A stretch of DNA of 64,000 nt from Branchiibius hedensis (lineage in GTDB: Bacteria; Actinomycetota; Actinomycetes; Actinomycetales; Dermatophilaceae): positions 1,054,001 through 1,118,000 of the forward strand of contig NZ_UESZ01000001.1 in the NCBI RefSeq assembly GCF_900108585.1, read 5' to 3'. The position numbers and the translations under genes were made by a program. Numbering within the stretch: the stretch's first letter is position 1; each line of letters opens with the position of its first letter. Below the pieces are notes generated by a model. It saw only the letters and a list, made by a program, of their open reading frames with translations, made no database searches and had not been told where the DNA came from. Shown here one piece after another: positions 16,314 to 24,736 of this stretch.

Positions 16314-17413
16314 TGTACTGCCCCGGGACGTTAGGAACGGTTCTCGGCCTGTCGGCGTGACTTGAGGAAGACCTCCGGGTGAGGTGTGAAGCGACGAAGC
16401 AAACACATCCCCAAACCCGGAGGTCCTCATGGTCCACGCTAATGCCCCGCTTTCTGCGACTGGTCGCCTGCGCCTGGCGCGGTGCGTGGTGGACGATGGG
16501 TGGCCGTTGCGGCGGGCCGCAGACCGGTTCGGGGTCTCGGTCACCACCGCGCACCGCTGGGCGGCCCGGTACCGCCAGCATGGTGCGGCGGGGATGTGCG
16601 ATCGTCCCAGCCGGCCCCAGTCATGTCCGCACCGCACCAGTAGGCGCCGGGAACGGCGAGTCCTGGGGTTACGGGTTTCGCGGCGGTGGGGGCCGGCCCG
16701 GATCGCCTACCACCTGGGGATGAATCCGGCCACGGTGCACCGCATCCTGACCCGGTACCGGTGTCTTCGGTTGTCCTGGACGGACCCGGCCACTGGTGCC
16801 CCGGTACGGGCCGGTCGTCGAAAGGTGGTGCGCTACGAACGCGACGCCCCGGGTGATTTGGTCCACGTGGACATCAAGAAGCTGGGCCGCATCCCCGATG
16901 GGGGTGGACACCGGGTCCATGGCCGCGCTGCGGGGAAAGCTAACTCCCGTGCTACCTCCAGCAGTGGGCGGGGGTATGCCTACCTGCACCACGCGGTCGA
17001 TGACCACTCCCGGTACGCCTACTCAGAGATCCTGGCCGATGAGAAGAAGGAGACCGCGACCGCGTTCATGCAACGGGCGGTGGCGCACTTCGCGCAGGTC
17101 GGGATCACCACGGACCGGGTGATGACCGACAACGGGTCCTGTTACCGCTCCCACCTATTCCGGAACATGCTGCAGGACCATGGGATCACCCATAAACGCA
17201 CCCGCCCCTACACCCCGAAAACCAACGGGAAAGTCGAGCGGTTCAACCGGACCCTGACCGAGGAGTGGGCCTACGCCCGCCCCTACACCAGCGAGACCGA
17301 ACGCGCCGCCGCGTACGAGGACTTCCTGCACATCTACAATCACCACCGCGCACACACCGCGCTCAAAGGTGGCTCACCCGCAGACCGCGTACCCAACCTG
17401 GCGGGGCACTACA
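16314..17413. mobile_element. IS481-family insertion sequence B, 1100 bp
   Basis: The ends are short inverted repeats: TGTACTGCCCCG on the left and GCGGGGCACTACA on the right, which read inward share TGTA.TGCCCCG. A 6-bp duplication ACTAGC flanks both ends. One transposase gene on the plus strand fills the element. It sits inside the transposase gene of an older IS481 element. Confidence 0.9.
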
Positions 17414-17418
17414 ACTAG
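16429..17418 (+). CDS. IS481-family transposase
   Basis: This 329-aa transposase has an N-terminal HTH (about residues 13-45, RLRLARCVVDDGWPLRRAAD), a second HTH around 75-95, and an rve-type core with Asp in LVHVDIKKLG (about 144), Asp in RVMTDNGSCY (about 227) and Glu in NGKVERFNRT (about 264). The DDE triad is complete. The TAG stop at 17416-17418 is not part of the element: it lies in the target duplication just beyond the right terminal repeat, so the C-terminus depends on the insertion site. Confidence 0.93.
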   Translation: MVHANAPLSATGRLRLARCVVDDGWPLRRAADRFGVSVTTAHRWAARYRQHGAAGMCDRPSRPQSCPHRTSRRRERRVLGLRVSRRWGPARIAYHLGMNPATVHRILTRYRCLRLSWTDPATGAPVRAGRRKVVRYERDAPGDLVHVDIKKLGRIPDGGGHRVHGRAAGKANSRATSSSGRGYAYLHHAVDDHSRYAYSEILADEKKETATAFMQRAVAHFAQVGITTDRVMTDNGSCYRSHLFRNMLQDHGITHKRTRPYTPKTNGKVERFNRTLTEEWAYARPYTSETERAAAYEDFLHIYNHHRAHTALKGGSPADRVPNLAGHYN

Positions 17419-17419
17419 C
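17414..17419. repeat. Target-site duplication ACTAGC, right copy
   Basis: Right-hand copy of the duplication made by IS481 element B. It supplies the TAG stop codon of the B transposase. Confidence 0.88.
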
Positions 17420-17507
17420 CACCAACACCATCGACCCCACCCGCACCTACTGGCGCAACAACGACAAAGCGCCCGGCCGATGGCCGAGCGCTAAGCCCAA
17501 ACTATGA
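17414..17507 (+). pseudogene. IS481-family transposase remnant, last part (element A)
   Basis: After removal of element B, the frame from 16154 continues here as ATNTIDPTRTYWRNNDKAP and ends at the TGA 17505-17507. The T(I/L)DPTR.Y block is the usual closing segment of this transposase type. This confirms that element A once continued through the B insertion point. Confidence 0.75.
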
Positions 17508-17551
17508 ACGATGACCCGACTCACCTATGAACGGTGTCTCGACTCATCACA
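17502..17551. repeat. Terminal direct repeats at the right end of IS481 element A
   Basis: Two tandem units, one starting at 17502 (CTATGAACGATGACCCGACT) and one at 17525 (CTATGAACGGTGTCTCGACT), precede TCATCACA. The final ACA (17549-17551) is the complement of a TGT terminus. The next base, 17552, is the first base of the tRNA-Val CCA end. Confidence 0.65.
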
Positions 17552-17628
17552 TGGTGGACGTAAAGGGACTCGAACCCCTGACCTCTCGCGTGTGAAGCGA
17601 ACGCTCTAACCAACTGAGCTATACGTCC
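17552..17628 (-). tRNA. tRNA-Val (anticodon CAC), CCA encoded
   Basis: All four arms fold: acceptor GGACGTA with TACGTCC, D arm GCTC...GAGC, anticodon stem TTCGC/GCGAG around loop TTCACAC, and T arm AGGGG TTCGAGT CCCTT. The anticodon CAC reads GTG. The discriminator base is A, and CCA follows at 17554-17552. The 3' end points toward the IS island, and the terminus of an IS481 element begins immediately after the CCA. Confidence 0.95.
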
Positions 17629-17747
17629 AGGTCGGTCGCGGAACCAGCCGCGCCGAAGGGAAAGACTACTAAGCCACCGTCCAGATCCGAAATTGGCCGG
17701 TCACCTGGGCCTTCCTTGTCGCCGTCGACTTCTGGCAGCCTCGAGGT

Positions 17748-18077
17748 ATGGACCAGATCGAGCTGCTGTCGCGAGTCCGCGAGCGTCTCCTGACGGCCGG
17801 TGACGTGCAGGAGAAGCGGATGTTCGGCAGCATCGCCTTCATGGTCAACGGCACGCTGCGGCTCGCGGTGGGGCAGAAGGACGATCGGCTGATGATGGTC
17901 CGCGTTGACCCGAGCGAGTACGACGCGGCGTTGGCCAAGCAGGGAGCCTCACCGGCCGTCATGAAGGCCCGAACCATGCGCAACTACGTGTTCCTCGCTG
18001 ACGCAGCGGTCGAAGAGGACGTGGACTTGCAGTGGTGGATCGATCTGGCGTTGCGGTCGCCGGACGCGAGCCACTAG
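17748..18077 (+). CDS. TfoX N-terminal domain family protein
   Basis: This 109-aa protein matches the TfoX_N domain alone: KRMFGSIAFMVNGTLRLAV (about residues 24-42), a mid segment DDRLMMVRVD, and RTMRNYVFLADAAV near residue 75. The C-terminal domain of full competence regulator TfoX is absent, as is common in actinobacterial relatives, whose function is not established. The ATG at 17748 is the only sensible start. It is a single gene convergent with the DoxX gene. Confidence 0.8.
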   Translation: MDQIELLSRVRERLLTAGDVQEKRMFGSIAFMVNGTLRLAVGQKDDRLMMVRVDPSEYDAALAKQGASPAVMKARTMRNYVFLADAAVEEDVDLQWWIDLALRSPDASH

Positions 18078-18084
18078 TACCCGC

Positions 18085-18507
18085 TCAGCGATCCTTCCAC
18101 AGCACCCGGACGGCGTCCGTCGCGGCGAGCGCCCCAGCCACCAGCAACGGTTGGAAGACCAGCCGGATCGCCCGCTTGGTGTCAGTGTCGAGGCCGAATC
18201 CGTCCTTGTGCTCGGTGAATTGGGCGATGTTGCCGGGGAACACTGCCACGAAGAACGCGCCTGCGGTGGCGCCCACGTACGCTCGAGCTGGCTGCTTCCA
18301 GGTGGTCAGAAGCGCTGTACCCAAAGCGATCTCAACGACGCCGGAGGCCAGTACGACGAAGTCGGTGTTCGCGGGGAACCAATCCGGCACCTGCGCCTGG
18401 AACTCCTGCCGTGCGAAGGTGAGGTGGCCGACCCCGGCGAAGGCGAGAAAGCCACCGAGAGCTGCTTGTCCGGCAATACGGGCTTTCGAACCGAGCGAAC
18501 GCGACAC
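18085..18507 (-). CDS. DoxX family membrane protein
   Basis: This 140-aa protein has four hydrophobic segments (about residues 12-30, 47-65, 72-92, 112-130) and the DoxX-type start GGFLAFAGVGHLTFAR. GTG at 18507 has GGAGG 8 nt upstream, which excludes the longer frame. Members are small integral membrane proteins, some linked to redox or quinone metabolism; a precise role cannot be given. Confidence 0.72.
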   Translation of the reverse strand: MSRSLGSKARIAGQAALGGFLAFAGVGHLTFARQEFQAQVPDWFPANTDFVVLASGVVEIALGTALLTTWKQPARAYVGATAGAFFVAVFPGNIAQFTEHKDGFGLDTDTKRAIRLVFQPLLVAGALAATDAVRVLWKDR

Positions 18508-18594
18508 GGGCAACCTCCAGGTGGGGGAACGGAATTGACGAGCCCAGTGTGTCGCACCCACCCGCCACCTCACCCTTCTGGTCGGCTCTGGAAA

Positions 18595-18627
18595 CACGAT
18601 GACCGCCCCCGAGGAGCGGTCATCGTG
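18595..18627 (-). terminator. Terminator hairpin
   Basis: CACGATGACCGC and GCGGTCATCGTG form a 12-bp stem with a 9-nt loop, followed on the minus strand by GTTTCC. It lies 16 nt beyond the end of the DoxX remnant and probably ends the transcript of the esterase gene. Confidence 0.75.
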
Positions 18628-18642
18628 GCGCGATCGGTGGTC

Positions 18643-18920
18643 TCAGACCAGCCAGCGGGCTTTGCCGACGATTTTCTCCCAGAGCAATCCGAACCCGAGG
18701 GTTCGCCCAGCGAGGAATGCCGCACAGACGATCCCGGCCAACGCGTAGACCACGTGGTAGTCGACGATCGGGTTGGTCGACCCGCTGGGGTCACCGGTGG
18801 AGGTGACCTTGTCCAGCGGCCATTCGGCCATCCACATCATCGCCATCAGCGCGACGTTGGCAATTGCGGCGATCCGCAGGCCGATACCCAAGATCAGCGC
18901 CAGGCCGATCGCGGCGAGCC
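18643..18920 (-). pseudogene. DoxX family protein, C-terminal remnant
   Basis: The minus-strand frame ending at 18643 encodes the last 90 or so residues of a DoxX-type protein. It shows [14 protein letters not shown], then MWMAEWPL, STNPIVDYHVVYALAG and the final RWLV, which is the usual C-terminal arrangement of larger DoxX proteins. The N-terminal half is missing: upstream, the frame runs into the 3' end of the esterase gene with no start codon or ribosome binding site at the join. An internal ATG at 18891 gives an 82-aa frame, but it begins in the middle of a helix. A deletion joining two genes is the simplest explanation. Confidence 0.65.
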
Positions 18921-20282
18921 GCGGTAGGCCGCTGGCACCTTGGCGAGGTCGACTTTGAGCAGTTGCAAAGTGTCCTGGGTCCCGTCCGGCAGCGTCTTGG
19001 TGTGCAGCTGGAACGGCGCCGCAGCGTTGGTCACGCCGTCGATTCCGAAGTCACTGTCGTTGGCGATCACGACCTCGCGGCCGCCGTGCAACACCGCCAC
19101 GCCCTCGACTTTGTCGTGCCCGTAGAACTTGCCGGTCGGGTCGATGGCCGTCACCAGGCCGGCCACGTCGAGGAACAGAGAACTGGTGACCGGGGTAATT
19201 CCGTTCTGCTCCAACGCAGTTGACGCGTTGACCGTCGACTTCTTGCCGGCGATCGCTTCCACTGTTTGACCGTTCACGAGCAGGCCACCAGCTCCTGCGA
19301 CGTACGTCGAGCCGGCAACCCTGCTGCTCGGTCCCACGTCCGTGGCGCCCGTGAGGTCGATCTTGAACAGCTTCTTGTTAGCGCCCGGCTCCAGGTTGCC
19401 GTCCCGCTCGTCGACCAGGAACTGGGTGTTGCTGATCGCAGAGATCTCGCTGGCCGCGGTCGTGACGTCCTCACTGCCGTGGTGCAGCAGGTAGACGAAC
19501 TCCTTGGTTGCGCGGGTGCGCAGATCTACGGTCACGATCCGAAGAGCGCTGGCCTTCTTGGCTTTTGGGCCATCGGGGGTGTTCAGGCCGGACTGCATGA
19601 TGCCGACCAGGGTGCGTCCGTCGGGCGTGACGGTCAGACCCTCCATGCCGCGGTTGGGTTCACGATTCTTCAACTCCGCCGGCAGCGTCCCGTCGTAGGG
19701 GGAGAGCCGCTCGATCTGTCGACCCCACCGATCGAAATGAGTGATGAACGGGCCGTATTCGTCACTGACCCAGAAGGTTCCGTCCCGCAGCGCCACCAGG
19801 CCCTCCGGGTCGTAGCCGTAAGGACTCGCGGGCAGGACGTTGCCGTCGAGGTCGGTGATCGTCTCTCCTGTGCTGGCCTGCGAGTTGACCTGACCGTTGT
19901 ACGGCGTGCCGTTCGCCGCTCGTAACGGGATGGTGCGCAACAGGATTGCCCGACCGTGGATCAGGAGGAACTCACCGATACTCGGGGTGAACTTCGGCAA
20001 CGGCTCGATCTTGCTGCCGTCCGGTCCGTCCACGTTCGGTCCCCGGTCGGTCAGCCCGTAGAAGAGGACGTCGGAGCCGGGCTTGGCAACCCACGACGAC
20101 CCCCAGCCGGAGCCGTCGATCCGCACCCCGCCGATCGTGGCCAACGGGGGCAGGTGCTGGGAGTAGACCTCGACCGCGTCTCTGGCCGACGGTGCCCGAT
20201 GGGCTTGCGCGGGGACACTGGTCAGAAAGGCGCAGGCGGTGAGCGCAGCGGTGGCGGTGGCAAACAGGCGACGGTGGGACAC
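18894..20282 (-). CDS. Secreted esterase-like phytase family protein
   Basis: This 462-aa protein has a signal peptide (cleavage near VPAQA-HR, residue 27) and a long extracellular domain of the esterase-like phytase type. That domain starts [14 protein letters not shown], followed by [12 protein letters not shown] (about residues 75-86) and [20 protein letters not shown] (about 158-177). It continues through [13 protein letters not shown] and [12 protein letters not shown] near the end. The repeats resemble beta-propeller blades, possibly calcium dependent. The last nine residues after KVPAAY overlap sequence of the adjacent DoxX remnant, so the C-terminus may have been altered by a deletion. 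Confidence 0.78.
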   Translation of the reverse strand: MSHRRLFATATAALTACAFLTSVPAQAHRAPSARDAVEVYSQHLPPLATIGGVRIDGSGWGSSWVAKPGSDVLFYGLTDRGPNVDGPDGSKIEPLPKFTPSIGEFLLIHGRAILLRTIPLRAANGTPYNGQVNSQASTGETITDLDGNVLPASPYGYDPEGLVALRDGTFWVSDEYGPFITHFDRWGRQIERLSPYDGTLPAELKNREPNRGMEGLTVTPDGRTLVGIMQSGLNTPDGPKAKKASALRIVTVDLRTRATKEFVYLLHHGSEDVTTAASEISAISNTQFLVDERDGNLEPGANKKLFKIDLTGATDVGPSSRVAGSTYVAGAGGLLVNGQTVEAIAGKKSTVNASTALEQNGITPVTSSLFLDVAGLVTAIDPTGKFYGHDKVEGVAVLHGGREVVIANDSDFGIDGVTNAAAPFQLHTKTLPDGTQDTLQLLKVDLAKVPAAYRGSPRSAWR

Positions 20283-20325
20283 GGCGTACGCGCTCCTTGG
20301 GGGTGACGGGAAACCAGATGGTGGT

Positions 20326-20350
20326 GGCGGCCCGTATCACCCGGGCCGCC
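20326..20350. other. GC-rich hairpin between divergent genes
   Basis: GGCGGCCCG and CGGGCCGCC form a 9-bp stem around a 7-nt loop, 45 nt upstream of the esterase start and 170 nt upstream of thrS. No T tract follows on either strand. I see no T-box signature, so its role is unclear. Confidence 0.3.
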
Positions 20351-20517
20351 GCAGGTCAGGCAACTGCCGGCCGGTGACGGGCACACGTCGGCGCCGTGGC
20401 CGCGGCGTGAACAGCCGGTGGCGGATTAATCGATGCAAGCCTGGCGCCGGTTGGCCGATAACCTGGGTCGAGCGCCGCGCCCGTGGCGCGTCACCCGAGA
20501 ACGCGAGGAGAACGCCC

Positions 20518-22500
20518 GTGTCTGCCCAGGTCCCTGCCCCCATCGCCGGAAGCGAGCGAGCGGCGCTGCAGGGCACTACCGGCACGGAGCTCTTCGGCGA
20601 CGACAAAGCGATCGTCGCGATGCGCGTCAACGGCCAGTTGCAGGACCTTTTCCGCGAGCTGCCCGCCGATGCGAAGGTCGAGCCGGTGCGCATCGACGAG
20701 CCGGACGGCCTGAACATCCTGCGGCACTCCGCCGCCCACGTGCTGGCCCAGGCCGTGCAGCAGATCAACCCGGACGCCAAACTGGGGATCGGACCGCCGA
20801 TCACGGACGGCTTCTACTACGACTTCGATGTCGCGACGCCGTTCGTCCCTGAGGACCTCAAGGCCCTCGAGAAGGCGATGCAGAAGATCATCAACGAGGG
20901 GCAGACGTTCTCCCGGCGCGTCGTCTCCGATGAGGAAGCGCGCGCCGAACTGGCCGACGAGCCGTACAAGCTCGAGCTGATCGGGCTCAAGGGCAACGCG
21001 GGTGAGGCCGCCGAGGGGGCGGACGCGGAGGTCGGCGGAGGCGAGCTGACGATCTACGACAACCTGCGTCGCGACGGGTCGCGGGCGTGGGGTGATCTGT
21101 GTCGCGGGCCGCACCTGCCCTCGACCAAGCTGATCGGCAACGCGTTCAAGCTGACCCGCTCCGCCGCGGCGTACTGGCGCGGAAGCGAGAAGAACCCGCA
21201 GTTGCAGCGGGTCTACGGCACGGCGTGGCCCAGCAAGGACGAACTCAAGGCCTACCTGGACCGCCTCGCCGAGGCCGAGAAGCGCGACCACCGCAAGCTG
21301 GGCGCGGAGTTGGACCTGTTCTCCTTCCCCGACGAGCTGGGCTCCGGGCTGCCGGTCTTCCATCCCAAGGGTGGGGTGATCAAGCGGGAGATGGAGGACT
21401 TCGTGCGGCGCCGGCACATCGAGGAGGGCTTCTCCTACGTCGGCAGCCCGCACATCACCAAAGAGGGCCTCTTCCACACCTCCGGCCACCTGCCGTACTA
21501 CGCCGACACGATGTTCCCGCCGATGGAGCTCGAGGGCGCGAAGTACTACCTCAAGGCCATGAACTGCCCGATGCACAACCTGATCTATCGGTCGCGCGGG
21601 CGGTCCTACCGCGAGTTGCCGATCCGGTACTTCGAGTTCGGTTCGGTCTACCGCTACGAAAAGTCCGGTGTGGTGCACGGTCTGACGCGGGTGCGGGGTC
21701 TGACGCAGGACGATTCGCACTCCTACTGCACCCCCGAACAGGCGCCGGCCGAGGTCAAGCATCTGCTGGACTTCGTGCTGTCGGTGCTGCGTGACTTCGG
21801 CTTGGACGACTTCTATCTCGAGTTGTCCACGCGGGACACCGAGGGCGACAAGAAGGACAAGTTCATCGGCTCCGATGAGGAGTGGGAGATCGCGACCAAG
21901 GTCCTGGAGGACGTAGCGAAGGAGTCCGGGCTGGAACTGGTGCCCGATCCGGGCGGCGCGGCGTTCTACGGTCCGAAGATCTCGGTACAGGCACGGGATG
22001 CGATCGGGCGTTCGTGGCAGATGTCGACGATCCAGTACGACTTCAACCAGCCGCGCGGTTTCGAATTGGAGTACCAAGCGGCTGACGGTTCGCGGCAACG
22101 GCCGGTGATGATTCACTCGGCCAAGTTCGGCTCCCTGGAGCGCTTCTTCGGGGTGCTCGTCGAGCATTACGCCGGCGCCTTCCCGCCGTGGCTGTCCCCG
22201 GTGCAGGTGCTCGGCGTGCCGGTCGCCGAGGAATTCGCCGACTACCTCGGCGGGGTGCTGGACACGCTGGCAGCGCAAGGGGTCCGGGTCGAACTCGACG
22301 ACTCCGACGACCGGTTCCCCAAGAAGATCCGCAACGCATCCAAATCCAAGGTGCCGTTCGTGCTGATCGCGGGGGAGGAGGACCGATCGGCCGGTGCTGT
22401 GTCCTTCCGCTACCGCGACGGTTCGCAGAAGAACGCCGTACCGCTGGCTGACGCGGTAGCCGAGATCACCTCAGCGATCGAACGCCGCGCCCAGGTCTGA
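20518..22500 (+). CDS. thrS: Threonine--tRNA ligase
   Basis: This 660-aa protein has the full ThrRS architecture: an N-terminal TGS domain (about residues 1-65), an editing domain with HSAAH (about 71-75), a class II catalytic core with motif 2 [13 protein letters not shown] followed by [15 protein letters not shown] (about 376-405), and a C-terminal anticodon-binding domain ending [14 protein letters not shown] at 20518 has AGGAG 8 nt upstream; the open frame before it has no support. It charges tRNA-Thr in the cytoplasm. It heads the region shared with mycobacteria (HIT protein, pgsA, acyltransferase, pimA), although a GNAT and a Ddn-like gene are inserted here. Confidence 0.96.
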   Translation: MSAQVPAPIAGSERAALQGTTGTELFGDDKAIVAMRVNGQLQDLFRELPADAKVEPVRIDEPDGLNILRHSAAHVLAQAVQQINPDAKLGIGPPITDGFYYDFDVATPFVPEDLKALEKAMQKIINEGQTFSRRVVSDEEARAELADEPYKLELIGLKGNAGEAAEGADAEVGGGELTIYDNLRRDGSRAWGDLCRGPHLPSTKLIGNAFKLTRSAAAYWRGSEKNPQLQRVYGTAWPSKDELKAYLDRLAEAEKRDHRKLGAELDLFSFPDELGSGLPVFHPKGGVIKREMEDFVRRRHIEEGFSYVGSPHITKEGLFHTSGHLPYYADTMFPPMELEGAKYYLKAMNCPMHNLIYRSRGRSYRELPIRYFEFGSVYRYEKSGVVHGLTRVRGLTQDDSHSYCTPEQAPAEVKHLLDFVLSVLRDFGLDDFYLELSTRDTEGDKKDKFIGSDEEWEIATKVLEDVAKESGLELVPDPGGAAFYGPKISVQARDAIGRSWQMSTIQYDFNQPRGFELEYQAADGSRQRPVMIHSAKFGSLERFFGVLVEHYAGAFPPWLSPVQVLGVPVAEEFADYLGGVLDTLAAQGVRVELDDSDDRFPKKIRNASKSKVPFVLIAGEEDRSAGAVSFRYRDGSQKNAVPLADAVAEITSAIERRAQV

Positions 22501-22540
22501 GGCGGTCCGTTCGCCGGTCGGGTGTGCTTCGATGCGAGGC

Positions 22541-22999
22541 ATGAGCGACGTCCGCATCATCCCCGCCACTCGCGATGAGGGCCTGATCGTGGCGGCGCTC
22601 GCCCTCCAGATGGACCTGGAGGACGACGCCGCCACGCCGCGTCCCGGTTTCATCACCGAGTACGCCGATGCCTGGCTGGCCGACTACGCCCGCCGACCGA
22701 CGTGGCTGGCTTTCGGTCCCGAGGGTGAGGCGGTCGGCCTGGTGCAGGCGGCCCTCATCACGAAGCTGCCGTCGTTGCGCAGGCCGGTCGTCAGTTGGCT
22801 GCACGTTGGCCAGGTCTTCGTGGTCCGCGCTCACCGCGGGCACGGTCTCGCCGGGCGGATGCTGACGGACGTGCAGGACTGGGCTCGTCGCCATCAGGTC
22901 GACCGCATCCAGCTCAACGCCCGGCAGCAGGCCCGCAGCGTCTACGAGCGGGCCGGCTTCACCCCGGCCGCGGACCGGCTGATGGAGTGGCGCCCCTGA
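22541..22999 (+). CDS. GNAT family N-acetyltransferase
   Basis: This 152-aa protein has a GNAT fold: the acetyl-CoA binding motif QVFVVRAHRGHGLAGRML (about residues 88-105, with R-x-x-G-x-G/A) and a C-terminal ARSVYERAGFTPA block. The first 60 residues are variable, as expected for the acceptor site. The substrate is unknown. I choose ATG at 22541 over the ATG three codons upstream. It is convergent with the Ddn-like gene. Confidence 0.82.
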   Translation: MSDVRIIPATRDEGLIVAALALQMDLEDDAATPRPGFITEYADAWLADYARRPTWLAFGPEGEAVGLVQAALITKLPSLRRPVVSWLHVGQVFVVRAHRGHGLAGRMLTDVQDWARRHQVDRIQLNARQQARSVYERAGFTPAADRLMEWRP

Positions 23000-23021
23000 T
23001 TCAACCGAGAGGGCTGCAGGA

Positions 23022-23480
23022 TCAGCCGACCGTGCGGACCGGCTCCACCACGAACACCGGGATCTGCCGGTCGGTCTTCGTCTGGTAGTTCGCGTACTCC
23101 GGGTACGCAGCCACGGCGCGATCCCACCACTGCTCGCGCTCCGGGCCGGACAGCTCACGGGCGATCCCGATCAGTTGGGTGGTGCCGTCCTGGACCTCGA
23201 CCTCAGGGTTAGCCTGCAGGTTGTGGTACCACGCGGGGTGCTCCGGCGCGCCGCCCTTGGAGGCCACCACGCCGTACGAGCCGTCGTGCTCTACGCGCAT
23301 CAGCGGCACCCGGCGCAGCAGACCGGATTTACGCCCACGGATGGTGTAGACCACGATCGGCCGGTCCATCACCTGGACCGACTCGGTGGTACCGGTCTTG
23401 TCGATGGTCTCCAGCTGGCCACGGACCCACTCGGTCTTCTCTTCGGCGATTTCGCCCGGCAACGCACTCTTGAAGGTCAT
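23022..23480 (-). CDS. Deazaflavin (F420)-dependent nitroreductase family protein
   Basis: This 152-aa protein belongs to the Ddn/split beta-barrel family. Conserved features are RGRKSGLLRRVPLMRVEHDG (about residues 49-68), VVASKGGAPEHPAWYHNL (about 71-88) and a C-terminal RQIPVFVVEP. Relatives use reduced F420, a cofactor of actinobacteria, to reduce quinones or nitro compounds. I prefer the ATG at 23480, preceded by GGCGGG, over one five codons upstream. Confidence 0.82.
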   Translation of the reverse strand: MTFKSALPGEIAEEKTEWVRGQLETIDKTGTTESVQVMDRPIVVYTIRGRKSGLLRRVPLMRVEHDGSYGVVASKGGAPEHPAWYHNLQANPEVEVQDGTTQLIGIARELSGPEREQWWDRAVAAYPEYANYQTKTDRQIPVFVVEPVRTVG

Positions 23481-23545
23481 ATTCCCGCCAACCATGTGCG
23501 CCCGGCGATCATTCCGCGCCGGCCCGCACTGCCTAGGATCCAGCT

Positions 23546-24085
23546 ATGGAGCGCGACGACGACTTCGCCCGGGTGCCCGATGGGTTCGAGCGGCTGTGGA
23601 CCCCGCACCGGATGGTCTACATCGACACCCCGAAGCCGGAGAACGACGACTCCGACGCGTGCCCGTTCTGTGTCGCACCGACTCGCAGTGACGCCGACGG
23701 GCTGATCGTGCACCGCGGCGACCTGTGCTTCGTGGTGCTCAACCTTTTCCCGTACAACCCCGGCCATCTGCTGATCTGCCCCTACCGGCACGTTCCGCTC
23801 TACGTCGACCTGACCGACGAGGAGACGGCTGAGTTCACCGCCCTCACCAAGGCCGCCATCGCAGCGCTCACGACAGCCTCGGCGCCCGACGGGTTCAACC
23901 TGGGGATGAACCAGGGTGCCGTCGCCGGGGCCGGGGTCGCCGCGCACCTGCATCAGCACGTCGTCCCTCGCTGGGGCGGCGACGCGAACTTCCTGCCGAT
24001 CGTCGCCCAGACCAAGGCGTTGCCGGTCCTGTTGGAAGACACTCGCGAGCGCCTGATGGCCGCTTGGCCGGAAGCGCAGGCCTGA
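23546..24085 (+). CDS. HIT domain protein (Ap4A phosphorylase type)
   Basis: This 179-aa protein has a histidine triad HLHQHVV (about residues 134-140), an N-terminal CPFC zinc-type motif (about 39-42) and the LNLFPYNPGHLLICPYRHV core. By synteny it corresponds to mycobacterial Rv2613c, a diadenosine tetraphosphate phosphorylase that lies between thrS and pgsA; the conserved spacing supports the same role here. Start ATG at 23546. It precedes the phosphatidylinositol operon by 21 nt and is probably co-transcribed with it. Confidence 0.86.
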   Translation: MERDDDFARVPDGFERLWTPHRMVYIDTPKPENDDSDACPFCVAPTRSDADGLIVHRGDLCFVVLNLFPYNPGHLLICPYRHVPLYVDLTDEETAEFTALTKAAIAALTTASAPDGFNLGMNQGAVAGAGVAAHLHQHVVPRWGGDANFLPIVAQTKALPVLLEDTRERLMAAWPEAQA

Positions 24086-24106
24086 ACCCGTAGGCTCAGC
24101 AGCACC

Positions 24107-24736
24107 ATGCTCAACCGATTCGCCCGGGCCCTGTTCACGACGTTGTTCGCCCCCATCGCCCGGTTCCTTCTGAAGCTGGGCATCAGTCCCGATGCCGTCA
24201 CCATCGTCGGGACGCTCGGGGTGTGCGTCGGCGCCCTCGCGTTCTACCCGCGCGGCTCGTTCTTCTGGGGCACGATCTTCATCACCTGCTTCGTGTTCTC
24301 CGACATGATCGACGGCAACATGGCCCGCCAGTCCGGGCGCTCCAGCGTGTGGGGCGCCTACCTGGACTCCACCCTGGACCGGGTCGGTGACGCCGCGATC
24401 TTCAGCGGCCTGATCCTGTACTACGCCGGCAAGGGCGACAACATGGTCATGACCGCCCTCGCGCTGGCCTGCCTGGTGCTGGGCAGCGTCGTGTCCTACG
24501 CCAAGGCCCGGGCCGAGGGTCTGGGCATGACCGCCAACGTCGGGATCGCCGAGCGCGCTGACCGGCTCGTCGCGGTGCTGGTGACCACCGGGCTGGTCGG
24601 GATCCCGTTCCTGCATCTGCCCACCGCAGTCCTCGGCGTGGTGCTCGCGCTGTTGGCCGTGGCCAGCCTGATCACCGTGATCCAACGGATGCTCACCGTG
24701 CGTCAGCAGGCGCTCGCGGCGGAGACCGGGGCGTGA
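24107..24736 (+). CDS. pgsA: Phosphatidylinositol-phosphate synthase (CDP-alcohol phosphotransferase)
   Basis: This 209-aa membrane enzyme has about six helices. The CDP-alcohol phosphotransferase signature D-x2-D-G-x2-A-R-x8-G-x3-D-x3-D is complete: it begins DMIDGNMAR near residue 66 and ends GAYLDSTLD near 90. In this actinobacterial position (after the HIT gene and before patA and pimA) the enzyme joins CDP-diacylglycerol and inositol-1-phosphate, giving phosphatidylinositol phosphate, the anchor for PI-mannosides. Its stop overlaps the next start (GTGA). Confidence 0.9.
   Translation: MLNRFARALFTTLFAPIARFLLKLGISPDAVTIVGTLGVCVGALAFYPRGSFFWGTIFITCFVFSDMIDGNMARQSGRSSVWGAYLDSTLDRVGDAAIFSGLILYYAGKGDNMVMTALALACLVLGSVVSYAKARAEGLGMTANVGIAERADRLVAVLVTTGLVGIPFLHLPTAVLGVVLALLAVASLITVIQRMLTVRQQALAAETGA

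Noticed and set aside
17440-17551. Repeats next to the tRNA as part of a CRISPR or tRNA-linked array
   Set aside because: Only two units, and they fit the terminal repeats of an IS481 element whose transposase remnant ends directly before them.
9991-17551. Integrative element with integrase and att sites at tRNA-Val
   Set aside because: No integrase gene is present, and no second copy of the tRNA 3' end was found at the left boundary; the region is explained by IS elements and one metal operon.
20283-20517. T-box leader upstream of thrS
   Set aside because: The GGTGG-like sequence and hairpin near 20321-20350 lack the conserved T-box sequence and specifier loop arrangement, and the hairpin has no T tract.
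20491-22278. Long open frame (595 codons) antisense to thrS
   Set aside because: It lies fully opposite an unmistakable thrS, shows no domain or motif and has the Arg/Gly/Leu composition of a high-GC shadow frame.
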